NCBI RefSeq assembly: GCF_009834125.1
Contig: NZ_CP047146.1
Span: forward strand, 558,001-622,000
DNA: 64,000 nt
Direction: 5' to 3'
From: Streptomyces sp. GS7
GTDB lineage: Bacteria; Actinomycetota; Actinomycetes; Streptomycetales; Streptomycetaceae
Shown: piece by piece, positions 40,115-49,654 of the stretch
How the letters are laid out: every line of letters starts with the position of its first letter
How positions within the stretch are numbered: the stretch's first letter is position 1
Position numbers and translations under genes: made by a program
Notes under the pieces: generated by a model
What the model was told of the DNA's origin: nothing
The model's input: the letters and a program-made list of their open reading frames with translations, nothing else
Databases searched by the model: none

Positions 40115-41317
40115 TCAGGCCAGGCGCACCGGCAGCCGCTGCATGCCGATCAGGAACCGTGGAGCGATCTGCTCGGCGGGTACCGCCAGCCGCAGGCCGG
40201 GGAACCGTCCGAACAGTGCGGACAGCGCGATCTCCGCCTGCGTCAGGGCCAGCGAGGCCCCCGGGCAGAAGTGCGGCCCGTGGCTGAAGCCCAGGTGCGG
40301 ATTGGGGGTACGGGTCACATCGAGCCGGCCCGCTTCCGCGAACTGGTCCGCGTCGTGGTTGGCGGCGGCCAGCACCACCAGGACGCCCTCGCCGGCCTGC
40401 ACGGTGTGCCCCTCGACCTCGACCGGCTCGGTGGCGAACCGGCGGAAGGCGTGCTTGACGGGGGTGGCGTGGCGCATGATCTCCGGGAGCGCGGTGCGCC
40501 ACCGGGACGGGTCGGCCAGCACCAGTTCCAGCTGGTCGGGGTGGGCGAGGAGCGTGCACACGCTCTGCGCGAGGAACTGGCGGACCGAGTCGTGCCCGGC
40601 CTGGATCACCAGCATGGCCAGCGCCAGCAGTTCGGTGTCGGTCAGCCGTGCGCCGTCCGCGTCGTGCGTCTGCACCAGCTCGGAGACCAGGTCGTCCCCG
40701 GGCCGTGCGCGCCGCTTGTCGATCAGTTCGCCCAGTACCGTGACCATGCCGCGCAGCGCGGGACCGACCTGGTCGGGGGTGGCCGGGCTGCTGCCGGTGA
40801 AGGTCTCGGCCGAGGCCAGCCACTGGGCCCGGTCCGCCGCGTCCACGCCGAGCAGTTCACCGATGACCGCGAGCGGCAGCGGGTCGGCCAGCCCGCCGAG
40901 GAGATCGACCTCCACTCCGGGGTCCATCGCGTCCAGCAGCCCGGTCACCAGCTCCTCGATCCGCGGGCGCAGCGAGCGCACCCGCTTCGCGGAGAAGGCC
41001 AGGGTCACCAGCGGGCGCACCCGGTTGTGGTCGGCGGTGTCCATCGACAGCAGCGTCGACGACATCAGCGGCGCCAGGTCCTCGGGGACGCCCTGACCGA
41101 GCAGCCCGCGGATGTGCGAGTCGCCGGGCGGGCGGCTGGTGAAACGCGGGTCGGACAGCACCTCCCGGGCGGTCTCGTAACGGGTGACCACCAGCACCGG
41201 GGAGCCGTCCAGGGACCGGCCGGGGCACGCCGGGCGCGGCGCACTCAGCCACCGCTCGGCTGCCGCGGGGTCGGTGATGAACGCCGGGTCGGACAGGTCG
41301 TACTCAACGTCGGTCAT
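40115..41317 (-). CDS. Cytochrome P450 (2)
   Basis: 400 residues from ATG 41317 (GGAAAGG upstream). The heme loop FSHGPHFCPG has the Cys ligand, the K-helix ExxR is EIMR, and the I-helix reads AGHDS (Ser in place of the usual Thr). This is the usual layout of actinobacterial macrolide hydroxylases. It is 25 bp downstream of the AT-AT-ER gene and co-transcribed with it. Substrate position cannot be read. Confidence 0.95.
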   Translation of the reverse strand: MTDVEYDLSDPAFITDPAAAERWLSAPRPACPGRSLDGSPVLVVTRYETAREVLSDPRFTSRPPGDSHIRGLLGQGVPEDLAPLMSSTLLSMDTADHNRVRPLVTLAFSAKRVRSLRPRIEELVTGLLDAMDPGVEVDLLGGLADPLPLAVIGELLGVDAADRAQWLASAETFTGSSPATPDQVGPALRGMVTVLGELIDKRRARPGDDLVSELVQTHDADGARLTDTELLALAMLVIQAGHDSVRQFLAQSVCTLLAHPDQLELVLADPSRWRTALPEIMRHATPVKHAFRRFATEPVEVEGHTVQAGEGVLVVLAAANHDADQFAEAGRLDVTRTPNPHLGFSHGPHFCPGASLALTQAEIALSALFGRFPGLRLAVPAEQIAPRFLIGMQRLPVRLA

Positions 41318-41342
41318 ACGTTCTTGCCTTTCCGATGGGGGG

Positions 41343-44300
41343 TCAGCCGGTGATCCGTGCGGCCCCGTCGAGGATCCGGCGGCCGATCTCGTCGACGTGC
41401 CGCTGCCGCCAGGCGTCGAGGCCGGTGCCGCGGAGCCACTGGTTGCACGCGCCCAGGGCGGGGCCGCAGAAGACCTGGAAGTCCGTCTCGCGGCCCGCCT
41501 CACCCGCCACCGCCAGGCGCAGCGCGCGGTCGCAGTACCAGCGGAAGACGAGCGCCATGCGCCGCTTGGGGTCCGGCTCCTCGCCCATGCCCGGCACGTC
41601 CCGCGCGTCCTGCGCGGACGCCGCCCTGGCCTGGGCGTAGACGCTCTCGAAGGAGTCCTGGAAGTACCGCTCCTCGATGCGGGCGCGGACCTCGGGGGCG
41701 ATGCCGTGCCAGTCGTCGTGCGTGCGCCACAGGTCGTAGAGCTTGTTGGCGCGGGCGTGGAAGAGCACCCCCTTCTTCATCACCCGGGCCCGCCCGCCCA
41801 GTTCGAAGAGGTCGCCGAAGGGCGCGTACGTGGTGTCGTGCACGTCCAGGGCGCACAGCATGTCCTTGACCCGGGCGCTGAGGCCGCTCTCGGCCGTGCA
41901 GATGTTGACCGACCCGGTCAGCACGAAGTCGGCGCCGAGGACGAAGGCCGCGGCCGCCGCCTCGGGGGTGCCGATGCCGCCGCCCGCGCCCACCCGGACG
42001 GCCGCGGCCGCGGGGACGGTACGGGCCACCTCGTCGCGCAGCCGCCGGACGGAGGGCAGCAGCGCGGGCAGCGTGCCCAGGTCCGTGTAGCCGCCCGCGT
42101 CGCCCACCGCACACACGTCGTCGGCCATCGGCAGCAGCGGGGCGGCCGCCGCCTCGTCGGCCGTGAGGGCGCCCTCGGCGAGCAGCCGCTCGACGATGCG
42201 GGGCGGCGGCGGCTCGAAGAAGAGCCGGGCCACGTCGGGGCGGGTGACCTTGGCGAGCAGCCTGTGCGGGGCGTGCGCGCGGCCGCCGCCGAGCGGGCGG
42301 GCGCCGTGCAGCCGGTAGCGCACCAGCGCCGGGGTGATCTGTACGTAGGTGGAGACCTCCAGGAAGCGCACGCCGCCGCGCAGGGCCGCGTCCACCACCT
42401 CCTGCTCGGCGCGGGCGCCGAACGGGCTGTAGGTGAGGTTGACGCCGAACGGCGCACCGGGGCCGAGCCGTTCGCGCAGGGCCCGGACCGCGTCTTCGAT
42501 CTGGGTGGTCGTCAGTCCGCTGGTGCCCAGGTAGGAGAGGAAGCCCGCGCTGGCCATGGCGGCCACCAGGTCCACGGAGCCGATCCCGTGGTGCAGCCCC
42601 CCGGCCACGTAGGCGTACTCGACGCCGTAGGTCTCGCGGAAGGCGGCGGAGCCCAGCGTCCGGGCGGTGGTCCGCGGGGCGGGTGCGACGGCCGCGGCGG
42701 CCGTCGGGTCCGGGCGGGTGTCCGGGCGGGTGTCCGGCGCGGTCAGCGCGGTGGCCTCCGACCGGATCCGGTCGACCAGCTTGGTGAGCACCGTGCCCGG
42801 GCCCAACTCCCGTACCTCCAGGGGCCCCTGGCCCATGAGGTGGCGCACGCTGTCGGTCCACTGCACCGGACCGGCGATCTGCTGCCTCAGCTTCTCCCTG
42901 ACCTCGTCCGGACCGCCGTACGGCCGGGCGTCGACGTTCGCGATCACCGGCACCTTCGGCGCCGCGAAGGCGAACCCGTCCAGGAAGCGGCCGAACTCCT
43001 CGGCGGCGTCCGCCATGTACCGGCTGTGGAACGGGGCGCTCACGTTCAGCGGCACACAGCGCGCGCCGACCTCGGAGAACAGCGGCAGTGCCCGGTCCAC
43101 GGCGTCCTTGGGCCCGGCGATCACCGTCTGGGTGGGGGTGTTGAGGTTCGCGATGTCGATCGCGTCGAGCCCGTGCTGCCGCAGCACCTTGCGTACCGCC
43201 TCCACGTCGCAGCCCGCCACCGCCGCCATCGTGCCGCCGCCGGCGCGGCTCATCAGCTCGCCGCGCCTGCGCACCAGCCGCAGGCCGGTGTCGAAGTCGT
43301 AGACCCCGGCCGCGAACAGCGCCACGTACTCGCCCAGGCTGTGCCCGAGGACGTAGTCCGGCAGCCGCCCGCCCTCTTGGAGCGCGGCCAGGTGGGACAG
43401 GGCGCCGACCACGTACAGGGCGGGCTGGGTGTACTCGGTCTGCTTCAGCTGCCGGGCGGGGTCGTCCACGCACAGTTCGCGGATCGAGTAGCCGAGGACG
43501 GCGTCCGCGCGGGCGGTCAGCTCGGGGAACCGCTCGAACAGCTCCCGCCCCATGCCCTTGACCTGGGACCCCTGGCCGGGGAAGACATGAACGAGGAGTG
43601 GCTGCGACGTCGTCTGCTGCGCCATCTGCTGCGCCATCTGCTGCGTCACCTGCTGCGTCACCTGCTGGGCCTCGGGTTTCGGTGCGTCGTCGGGGCGGCG
43701 GTAGGCCAGGACCTTCCTGATCAGCGCCCCGTCCTGGGAGAAGGGCGACAGCAGCGGCAGCGCCCGCGAGGCGGTGCCGGCCGGGAGCCGCGGCGTGATC
43801 AGGTTCGCCATGGAGCCGGACGGGCCGAGGTCCAGATAGAGCCGGCTGTCCTCGCGCAACAGGCCGTCGAGGACCGGACGGACGTCGAAGCGGTGCCGCA
43901 TCGCCCGCCACAGGTGGTCGGCGTCGAAGTGCTCCACCACCCCGCCGGTGGTGCACGACAGCAGCGGGATCCGCGGGCGGCGGAAGGCGACCGTGCCGAT
44001 CAGCGCGGTGAACTCGTCCCGTACGGCGTCGATCGCCGAGGAGTGGAAGGCGAACGGCACCGGTAGCCGCTGGAAGAGGACGCCCTCCCCGGCCAGGTAC
44101 TCCTCGGCCCGGTCCAGATCGGGATCGGCGCCCGCCACCACGAAGTTCGTCGCGGAGTTGACCGCGGCCAGCTCCAGGCGCCCGTGCAGGGCGGGCGCCC
44201 GGTCGAAGAGGCCGGGCTCGGCCAGCACCGCCAGCATGCCGCCGCGCGGGCAGCGCGCCTCGAAGATCTCCACCTGGCGCAGCAGCAGGCCCAGGCACTC

Positions 44301-44651
44301 CCGCGGGTCCACCGCCCCGGCCACGGCCGCGGCCGCCGTCTCGCCGAGGCTGGCCCCGACCACCGCGTCGGGCCGGACGCCCTGCGCGATCAGGGTGGTC
44401 GCCAGCGCGTACTCGATCATGAAGATGCCCGGCTGGCTGTCGCGGAACGTGTCCAGCGGCTCGTCCATCCGCCCGCCGTAGATCCGCTCCACCACCGAGT
44501 CGCCGCGCTGCTCGCGCACCACCGCGTCGAGGTCGAGGAGGGTACGCCGGAACACCGCGTCGTGCTCGTACAGCCAGGAGCCCATCCGGTGGTACTGGGA
44601 CCCCTGTCCGGCGAAGAGGAAGACGTTGCTCAGGGGCAAGGGGAGGGTCAT
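41343..44651 (-). CDS. Trans-acting acyl hydrolase-acyltransferase-enoyl reductase (AT-AT-ER)
   Basis: 1,102 residues; ATG 44651, GAGGG overlapping the previous stop. First AT (about residues 8-310): GQGSQ and GASLGE, the Gly-Ala-Ser elbow of proofreading acyl hydrolases. A Gln/Thr/Ala repeat linker follows (~43605-43670). Second AT (about 345-635): GQGSQ, GHSLGE and APFHS, as in malonyl-CoA-specific trans-ATs. Third domain (about 690-1100): PfaD-like FMN enoyl reductase with FGVNLTYSP, GAGGGIGTPEA and LTGSVN. It should load malonate on the AT-less modules, clear stalled acyl chains and reduce selected double bonds. This domain order is a hallmark of trans-AT clusters. Confidence 0.96.
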   Translation of the reverse strand: MTLPLPLSNVFLFAGQGSQYHRMGSWLYEHDAVFRRTLLDLDAVVREQRGDSVVERIYGGRMDEPLDTFRDSQPGIFMIEYALATTLIAQGVRPDAVVGASLGETAAAAVAGAVDPRECLGLLLRQVEIFEARCPRGGMLAVLAEPGLFDRAPALHGRLELAAVNSATNFVVAGADPDLDRAEEYLAGEGVLFQRLPVPFAFHSSAIDAVRDEFTALIGTVAFRRPRIPLLSCTTGGVVEHFDADHLWRAMRHRFDVRPVLDGLLREDSRLYLDLGPSGSMANLITPRLPAGTASRALPLLSPFSQDGALIRKVLAYRRPDDAPKPEAQQVTQQVTQQMAQQMAQQTTSQPLLVHVFPGQGSQVKGMGRELFERFPELTARADAVLGYSIRELCVDDPARQLKQTEYTQPALYVVGALSHLAALQEGGRLPDYVLGHSLGEYVALFAAGVYDFDTGLRLVRRRGELMSRAGGGTMAAVAGCDVEAVRKVLRQHGLDAIDIANLNTPTQTVIAGPKDAVDRALPLFSEVGARCVPLNVSAPFHSRYMADAAEEFGRFLDGFAFAAPKVPVIANVDARPYGGPDEVREKLRQQIAGPVQWTDSVRHLMGQGPLEVRELGPGTVLTKLVDRIRSEATALTAPDTRPDTRPDPTAAAAVAPAPRTTARTLGSAAFRETYGVEYAYVAGGLHHGIGSVDLVAAMASAGFLSYLGTSGLTTTQIEDAVRALRERLGPGAPFGVNLTYSPFGARAEQEVVDAALRGGVRFLEVSTYVQITPALVRYRLHGARPLGGGRAHAPHRLLAKVTRPDVARLFFEPPPPRIVERLLAEGALTADEAAAAPLLPMADDVCAVGDAGGYTDLGTLPALLPSVRRLRDEVARTVPAAAAVRVGAGGGIGTPEAAAAAFVLGADFVLTGSVNICTAESGLSARVKDMLCALDVHDTTYAPFGDLFELGGRARVMKKGVLFHARANKLYDLWRTHDDWHGIAPEVRARIEERYFQDSFESVYAQARAASAQDARDVPGMGEEPDPKRRMALVFRWYCDRALRLAVAGEAGRETDFQVFCGPALGACNQWLRGTGLDAWRQRHVDEIGRRILDGAARITG
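43606..43670 (-). repeat. Low-complexity Gln-Gln-x-x linker repeat
   Basis: Near-perfect 12-bp units (complement of CTGCTGCGCCAT / CTGCTGCGTCAC) encode QQVT and QQMA repeats linking the acyl hydrolase to the acyltransferase domain. Confidence 0.8.
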
Positions 44652-44662
44652 CGGGCCGGCCC

Positions 44663-45619
44663 TCAGCCCTTCTTCCTGGCGATCTGGTGGCGGTAGCTGT
44701 CCGGCAGCGGGCTGCCCGAGGGGAGCACGCCCGCCTTCTTCAGCGCCCTCATCAGCGCGGTGTCCGGCAGCCCCGCGAACTTCGCGCCGTACAGCCCCCG
44801 GCGCGCCTGCTCGCCGATCACCCGCGCCAGCACCGGCATCCGCTTCTCGGCGAAGGACCTGTGGAAGAGGCTGCCCGGGGCGAAGCGGCGGCGGATCGCG
44901 GCCCGGGTGAGCGGGGAGATGTCCCGCTCGTGGATCCACTCCAGGCCCCCGGCCTCCTGCTTCAGCCGCGTCATCTGCTCGTACCGGGCGTGGGTGAAGC
45001 TGTCGATGTGCGTGAAGTGACCGCCGGGCTTGAGCACCCGGGTCACCTCGCTGAGGAAGCGGCCCAGGTCCGGGTAGGTGTGCGAGCTCTCGATGTTGAC
45101 GACGACGTCCAGTTCGCCGTCCTCGAACGGCAGGTTCTCCGCGTCGCCCTGGACGTAGCTCAGCCGGGTGCCGCGCGACAGCCGGGTGTCGGCCCGCTCG
45201 ATCGCGTTCGGCGACAGGTCCAGGCCGATCACCCGGTCGGCGTCGACGATCCGGGAGAGGAAGTTCAGGCCCTCGCCGAGGCCGCAGCCCACCTCCAGTA
45301 CGGACGTGCCCGCGTACGCGTCGAGTCCGATGGGCAGCTCCCGCAGCGCCAGGTAGTACATCTGCTCGGAGAAGCCGTCGGTGTCGAGCCTGCCGAAGCC
45401 GGGTATCCGGGTGCGGATCTCCTTCTCCAGGGCATCGTCGTGGATGCCCCAGTTCCAGATGTCGCCCTTGGACGACCCGGCGGCGGCGAGGTCGTAGACC
45501 GACCCGGTCGCCTTCTTGAACCGCTCGCCGAGGCCCGGACCGGGGCCGTCCACACCGCGTGTGAGGTTGATGGTTCGGAGCCCTTCGGCGAACTCGCCGA
45601 AGACCTTGGGAGTACTCAT
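44663..45619 (-). CDS. SAM-dependent methyltransferase (phthiotriol methyltransferase-like)
   Basis: 318 residues; ATG with GAGAGGAACAC upstream. Class I Rossmann methyltransferase: motif I LEVGCGLGEG, acidic GLDLSPNAI, then GDAENLPFEDGELDVVVN and ESSHTYP, RVLKPGG. The DAENLPF...SHxYP signature is shared with mycobacterial phthiotriol methyltransferases and related natural-product enzymes. It is a stand-alone protein, so it could methylate an ACP-bound intermediate or the finished polyketide. It lies 11 bp from the AT-AT-ER gene. Confidence 0.88.
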   Translation of the reverse strand: MSTPKVFGEFAEGLRTINLTRGVDGPGPGLGERFKKATGSVYDLAAAGSSKGDIWNWGIHDDALEKEIRTRIPGFGRLDTDGFSEQMYYLALRELPIGLDAYAGTSVLEVGCGLGEGLNFLSRIVDADRVIGLDLSPNAIERADTRLSRGTRLSYVQGDAENLPFEDGELDVVVNIESSHTYPDLGRFLSEVTRVLKPGGHFTHIDSFTHARYEQMTRLKQEAGGLEWIHERDISPLTRAAIRRRFAPGSLFHRSFAEKRMPVLARVIGEQARRGLYGAKFAGLPDTALMRALKKAGVLPSGSPLPDSYRHQIARKKG

Positions 45620-45696
45620 GTGTTCCTCTCGTGAACGCGGGTGGTACGTACGGCAGTTGTCGGGGAGCCGGCGGGGCCGACGGGGGCCGTCGGGCG

Positions 45697-46911
45697 TCAG
45701 CGCGGGGCCGTGGTGCGGGCGCGCCGCAGATACGCGGTGATCTCGTCGGCGGCGCGCACGGCCCCGCCCGCCTCACGGGTCTGCCGCCGCAGATCGGCCA
45801 CCCGCCGCAGGACGCCCTCGTCCCCGGTGAGCGCGAGCACGGCGGTGCGCAGCCGCGCTGCGTCGACCTCCTCGGGGCGGACGACCTCGCCGATCCCCAG
45901 CTCGGCCACCCGCCGGGCGCTGGGCAGGTAGCTGGGCGAGTGCGGTACGACCACCATGGGGCAGCCCTGGTACAGCGCCTCGGTGAGGCTGCCCATGCCG
46001 CCCTGGGAGACGAACACGGAGGCGTGTTCCAGCACGGCCAGGTGCGGGACCCACTGGTGCACCTCGACGTGCGGCGGCAGCGGGCCGAGCGCCGCGGGAT
46101 CGGCGCCGGGCCCCACCGAGATCACCAGGTGCCAGTCCAGGCCCTCGAACGCCTCCAGGCAGGCCCGGAAGAAGCCGGTGTTGTCGTTGTACGTGGTGCC
46201 CTGCGAGATCAGCGCCACCGGACGGTCCCCGGCGGGCCGCCGCCACTCGCCCAGGAAGCCCCGCCCGTCCAGGCACGGGCCCACGAAGGCGAAGCGCTCG
46301 TCGAAGGTCTCCTCCTTGGGCTGCAGGGCCCGGGGGACGAACACCACGTGGAAGTCCTCGACCCTCGTCAGGAAGTCCAGGACCGGCAGGGCGACGCGGT
46401 GTTCGGCGAGCAGCTCGGCGTTCCGCCTGCCGTACTCGGCCATCTCCTCGGGGCTCGCCCCGCCCGCTCCGGCGCCCTCCGCCATCTCCTGCATGAAGGA
46501 GTAGTGCTCGTTGGAGGCGAAGACGGGGTTCAACTGGACCGCGGGAAGTCCCCACTTGGCGGCCAGCACCCGCCCCGCCTGGAAGGTCTGCCCGTCGTAC
46601 GCGACGAGGTCGACGCGCTCCTCGGGCCGCAGCCCGCCCAGCCGGTCCTCGACGGCCTGGATGATGCGGATGTTCTCTTCCAGGAACACCGTCACCGACT
46701 CGGCCGGACTCGCGTCCCTGAGCCTGCCGCCCGGGTCCAGCGAGGGGTACGTCAGGACCTCGGCCCCGGTCGCCCGCACCTGGTCGGCGAAGGGGGCGGC
46801 CGTCACGTAGCTGACCCGGCACCCCCGGCGCACCAGCTCGGCGGTCACCGGGAGGGTGGGCAGGACGTGGCCGGTGACCGGGACGTTGACGATCAGAACG
46901 TGGCCGCTCAT
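45697..46911 (-). CDS. MGT-family (OleD-like) glycosyltransferase
   Basis: 404 residues; ATG 46911 overlaps the AT stop (ATGA). GT-B fold: N-terminal VPVTGHVLPTLP acceptor motif and donor loop SQGGMGSLTEAL, where the common His of HGGMGS is Gln. It differs in subgroup from the EryCIII-type enzyme at 31694. OleD-like enzymes either build a second sugar onto the product or glucosylate it for self-protection; a second biosynthetic transfer is equally possible. No matching extracellular glucosidase is in the window. Confidence 0.9.
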   Translation of the reverse strand: MSGHVLIVNVPVTGHVLPTLPVTAELVRRGCRVSYVTAAPFADQVRATGAEVLTYPSLDPGGRLRDASPAESVTVFLEENIRIIQAVEDRLGGLRPEERVDLVAYDGQTFQAGRVLAAKWGLPAVQLNPVFASNEHYSFMQEMAEGAGAGGASPEEMAEYGRRNAELLAEHRVALPVLDFLTRVEDFHVVFVPRALQPKEETFDERFAFVGPCLDGRGFLGEWRRPAGDRPVALISQGTTYNDNTGFFRACLEAFEGLDWHLVISVGPGADPAALGPLPPHVEVHQWVPHLAVLEHASVFVSQGGMGSLTEALYQGCPMVVVPHSPSYLPSARRVAELGIGEVVRPEEVDAARLRTAVLALTGDEGVLRRVADLRRQTREAGGAVRAADEITAYLRRARTTAPR

Positions 46912-48059
46912 GCGGTTTCCCCCTGGTGCCGGCGCTGGTGCGTCCGGGTCCGGTGGAGCAGGGCGGGGGCCACGGCCCGTTGGTAGGGGGTCGGCCCGCG
47001 GCGGCGCACCGGCCGCCGGGGCGTGCAGCCCAGCGCGTGCAGGGCACCCAGTGAGGCGGACAGGGAGTCCAGCTCGGCCCTGCGGCGGCCCGAGGCCAGG
47101 GCGTGGCCGGTGTGCCCGGCGCTCTCCAGGCACTGCTGGATCGAGTCCTGCAGCACGGGATGACCGCTGATCTCCAGGAAGACGTCGTGCCCGGCGGCGT
47201 GCAGCAGGCCGACCGCGGGCATGAGCCGGACCGGCTCCCGCAGGTTCCGTATCCAGTACGAGGCCGTCAGCTCGGCGCCGTCGACGCGCTCCAGCGTCAC
47301 CGTGGAGTACATGGGGACGGACGCCCGGCGCGGCCGGATGTCCCGCAGCGCCGCTTCGAGGTCGTCGCGGAGCTCGTCGACGTACGGGCTGTGCGAGGGG
47401 GCGGTGTCCCGGACCTGCTTGCAGTAGACGTCCCGGTCCTCCAGCCGCCGCAGGATCCGCTCCAGGGCCTGGTGGTCACCGGCGAGGACGGTCAGCGTCG
47501 GGCTGTTGTACCCGGCGATGCCGACGCGGTCGCCGTCGCCCTCCCTGGCGATCTCGTCGGCGACGTCCTCGGCCGGCAGCTCGACCACCGCCATCGTGCC
47601 CCTGCCGCTGATCCGCTGGAGCAGCGCGCTGCGCCGGCACTGGATCGTCACCGCGTCCTCAAGCGTCAGCGCGCCGGCGACATGCGCCGCGGCCACCTCG
47701 CCCATGCTCTGGCCCACCACGGCGTCGGGGCGCACGCCCCAGGACCGCCACACCGCGGCGAGCGCGACCTGGAAGGTGAACAGCGTGGGCTGGAGGACGT
47801 CGGACCGGCGCAGCCGCGGCTCGGCCGCGTCGAGCAGGAGCTGGTCCATGACCGACCAGCCGACCTGCGGCCGGATGACGGCGTCGCAGCGCTCCACGGT
47901 CTCCCGGAAGGCGGGCTCGTGGCCCAGCAGCTCCCGCCCCATGCCGCGCCACTGGTGCCCCTGTCCGGCGAAGGCGAAGACGACCTTGTGGCGGGGGGCG
48001 CCGTCCGGCAGCCGGTACCCGGCACCGGCCATGGCCACCGGATCGAGCGACATGGTCAC
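46908..48059 (-). CDS. Discrete acyltransferase, cis-AT type
   Basis: 383 residues from GTG 48059 (GAGAGG upstream); an ATG two codons in, with its own GAGGT, is an alternative. A complete single AT: FAGQGHQ, the nucleophile in GQSMGEVAAAHVAG, and APSHSPYVD at the specificity position, which is neither the malonyl HAFH nor the methylmalonyl YASH motif. Sequence style matches integrated actinobacterial and mycobacterial ATs rather than trans-ATs. It could supply the decayed cis-type modules of PKS-B/C or load an unusual unit. It is first gene of the leftward operon facing the ribosomal operon. Confidence 0.93.
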   Translation of the reverse strand: MTMSLDPVAMAGAGYRLPDGAPRHKVVFAFAGQGHQWRGMGRELLGHEPAFRETVERCDAVIRPQVGWSVMDQLLLDAAEPRLRRSDVLQPTLFTFQVALAAVWRSWGVRPDAVVGQSMGEVAAAHVAGALTLEDAVTIQCRRSALLQRISGRGTMAVVELPAEDVADEIAREGDGDRVGIAGYNSPTLTVLAGDHQALERILRRLEDRDVYCKQVRDTAPSHSPYVDELRDDLEAALRDIRPRRASVPMYSTVTLERVDGAELTASYWIRNLREPVRLMPAVGLLHAAGHDVFLEISGHPVLQDSIQQCLESAGHTGHALASGRRRAELDSLSASLGALHALGCTPRRPVRRRGPTPYQRAVAPALLHRTRTHQRRHQGETA

Positions 48060-48678
48060 CTCTGGACACCTCTCAGTGAGTGCGCCCAGGCAGCCCGGGC
48101 CCCGCCCGCGTCAGGCTAGGCACCCGGCGCTGCGGCCGTGAACCCGTGACACCCCCTATAGACAGGCCCCTCGACCTAGGGGTCTTGCCGGCGACCACTA
48201 CCTCCGGGAAAGGGGCTCCGGCCTCCCGATGCGGTGCGCGCCACGCGTCACCGACCCCGCGGATCGTCACGCACCGTCACGCACGGTGGCGCGGTCCGCC
48301 GAGGCGGTTCGCCGCGTCCCGCCTGGGGTACGCTCTTCGGCTCGATTGGCCGTCGACATGACCCGTATGGCACACTGTCCAGGTTGCTCGGTTGAGTGCC
48401 GATGCTGCGCGCCTCCCGCCGGGAGGACCGGAAGCGAGTCCCAGGTATTCGTCGTCCCTTCTGAGGGGCGGAAGTACGGGAATCTTCCGGGAAGCGTCAG
48501 CGCGGTGCCTCGGCCAGGCGCCCGGTGGGTGTTCTTCCCTCACTTTCTCCTTCTTGAAGGGTCTCCCGTGCGGAGATTTTACGAGAAGGGGCGCGACACG
48601 CCCGACCGCGTGGGTCGGGGACGAACGCGAACCTGCCGGGTCCCAGAGCGTTACGAGAGACAGGACTACGAAGTAGCC
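48060..48678. promoter_or_regulatory. Intergenic boundary: cluster promoter plus rpsJ leader, no gene
   Basis: The 619 bp carry two divergent control regions and no credible gene. The left part, next to the AT gene, has CCCCTATAG (48153) and CCTAGGGG (48175-48182), resembling the TAGGGG elements at 31524-31579. The right ~300 bp before rpsJ is a long leader with several GC hairpins, including CCCGACC/GGTCGGG (48601-48619). I could not fix the rpsJ promoter with confidence. An ORF reads through part of the leader in frame with rpsJ but has no conserved content. Confidence 0.6.
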
Positions 48679-48987
48679 ATGGCGGGACAGAAGATCCGCA
48701 TCCGGCTCAAGGCCTACGACCACGAGGTCATCGACTCCTCGGCGAAGAAGATCGTCGAGACGGTGACCCGCACTGGTGCGTCGGTCGCGGGCCCGGTGCC
48801 GCTGCCCACTGAGAAGAACGTGTACTGCGTCATCAAGTCGCCGCACAAGTACAAGGACTCGCGCGAGCACTTCGAGATGCGCACGCACAAGCGCCTGATC
48901 GACATCCTCGACCCGACGCCCAAGACCGTTGACTCGCTGATGCGCCTGGACCTTCCGGCCGGCGTTGACATCGAGATCAAGCTCTGA
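48679..48987 (+). CDS. rpsJ: 30S ribosomal protein S10
   Basis: 102 residues, normal length, beginning [19 protein letters not shown] 48679 fits the family start although the frame stays open upstream. It is a head-domain protein of the small subunit that also acts as NusE in transcription antitermination with NusB. First gene of the S10 operon, 14 bp before rplC. Confidence 0.98.
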   Translation: MAGQKIRIRLKAYDHEVIDSSAKKIVETVTRTGASVAGPVPLPTEKNVYCVIKSPHKYKDSREHFEMRTHKRLIDILDPTPKTVDSLMRLDLPAGVDIEIKL

Positions 48988-49001
48988 GAGGCGCGGAAGA
49001 G

Positions 49002-49646
49002 ATGGCTAAGCAGATCAAGGGCATCCTGGGCGAGAAGCTCGGCATGACCCAGGTCTGGGACGAGAACAACCGTGTCGTCCCGGTGACCGTGGTGAAGGCC
49101 GGCCCCTGCGTCGTTACCCAGGTGCGCACCAATGACCAGGACGGCTACGACTCCGTCCAGATCGCCTTCGGCGAGATCGACCCGCGCAAGGTGAACAAGC
49201 CCCTCAAGGGCCACTTCGCGAAGGCCGACGTCACCCCCCGTCGCCACCTCGTCGAGGTTCGTACGCCGGATGCGTCCGAGTACACCCTCGGCCAGGAGCT
49301 GACCGCCGAGACCTTCGAGTCCGGCGTCAAGGTGGACGTGACCGGCAAGAGCAAGGGCAAGGGCTTCGCCGGTGTCATGAAGCGTCACGGCTTCCACGGC
49401 GGCAAGGCTTCGCACGGTGCCCACCGCGTGCACCGCAAGCCGGGCTCCATCGGTGGCTGCGCCACCCCGGGCCGCGTGTTCAAGGGCATGCGGATGGCCG
49501 GCCGTATGGGCAATGAGCGGGTCACCACCCAGAACCTGACCGTCCACGCCGTTGACGCGGAGAAGGGTCTGCTGCTCATCAAGGGCGCAGTTCCTGGTCC
49601 GAACGGCGGCCTCGTCCTGGTCCGTACCGCGGCCAAGGGGGCCTGA
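49002..49646 (+). CDS. rplC: 50S ribosomal protein L3
   Basis: 214 residues. Conserved GEKLGMTQ start and the long loop region with [15 protein letters not shown] and [10 protein letters not shown] that reaches toward the peptidyl-transferase centre. An early assembly protein of the large subunit. Followed by rplD after 8 bp. Confidence 0.98.
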   Translation: MAKQIKGILGEKLGMTQVWDENNRVVPVTVVKAGPCVVTQVRTNDQDGYDSVQIAFGEIDPRKVNKPLKGHFAKADVTPRRHLVEVRTPDASEYTLGQELTAETFESGVKVDVTGKSKGKGFAGVMKRHGFHGGKASHGAHRVHRKPGSIGGCATPGRVFKGMRMAGRMGNERVTTQNLTVHAVDAEKGLLLIKGAVPGPNGGLVLVRTAAKGA

Positions 49647-49654
49647 GGTAACCG

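Noticed and set aside
41184..44066. A 960-codon plus-strand frame opposite the AT-AT-ER gene
   Set aside because: Shadow of a gene with full catalytic motifs on the other strand; composition is typical of antisense translation.
48229..48678. A longer N-terminus for rpsJ (frame open upstream)
   Set aside because: S10 proteins begin at [10 protein letters not shown]; the upstream frame has no conservation and lies in the leader.
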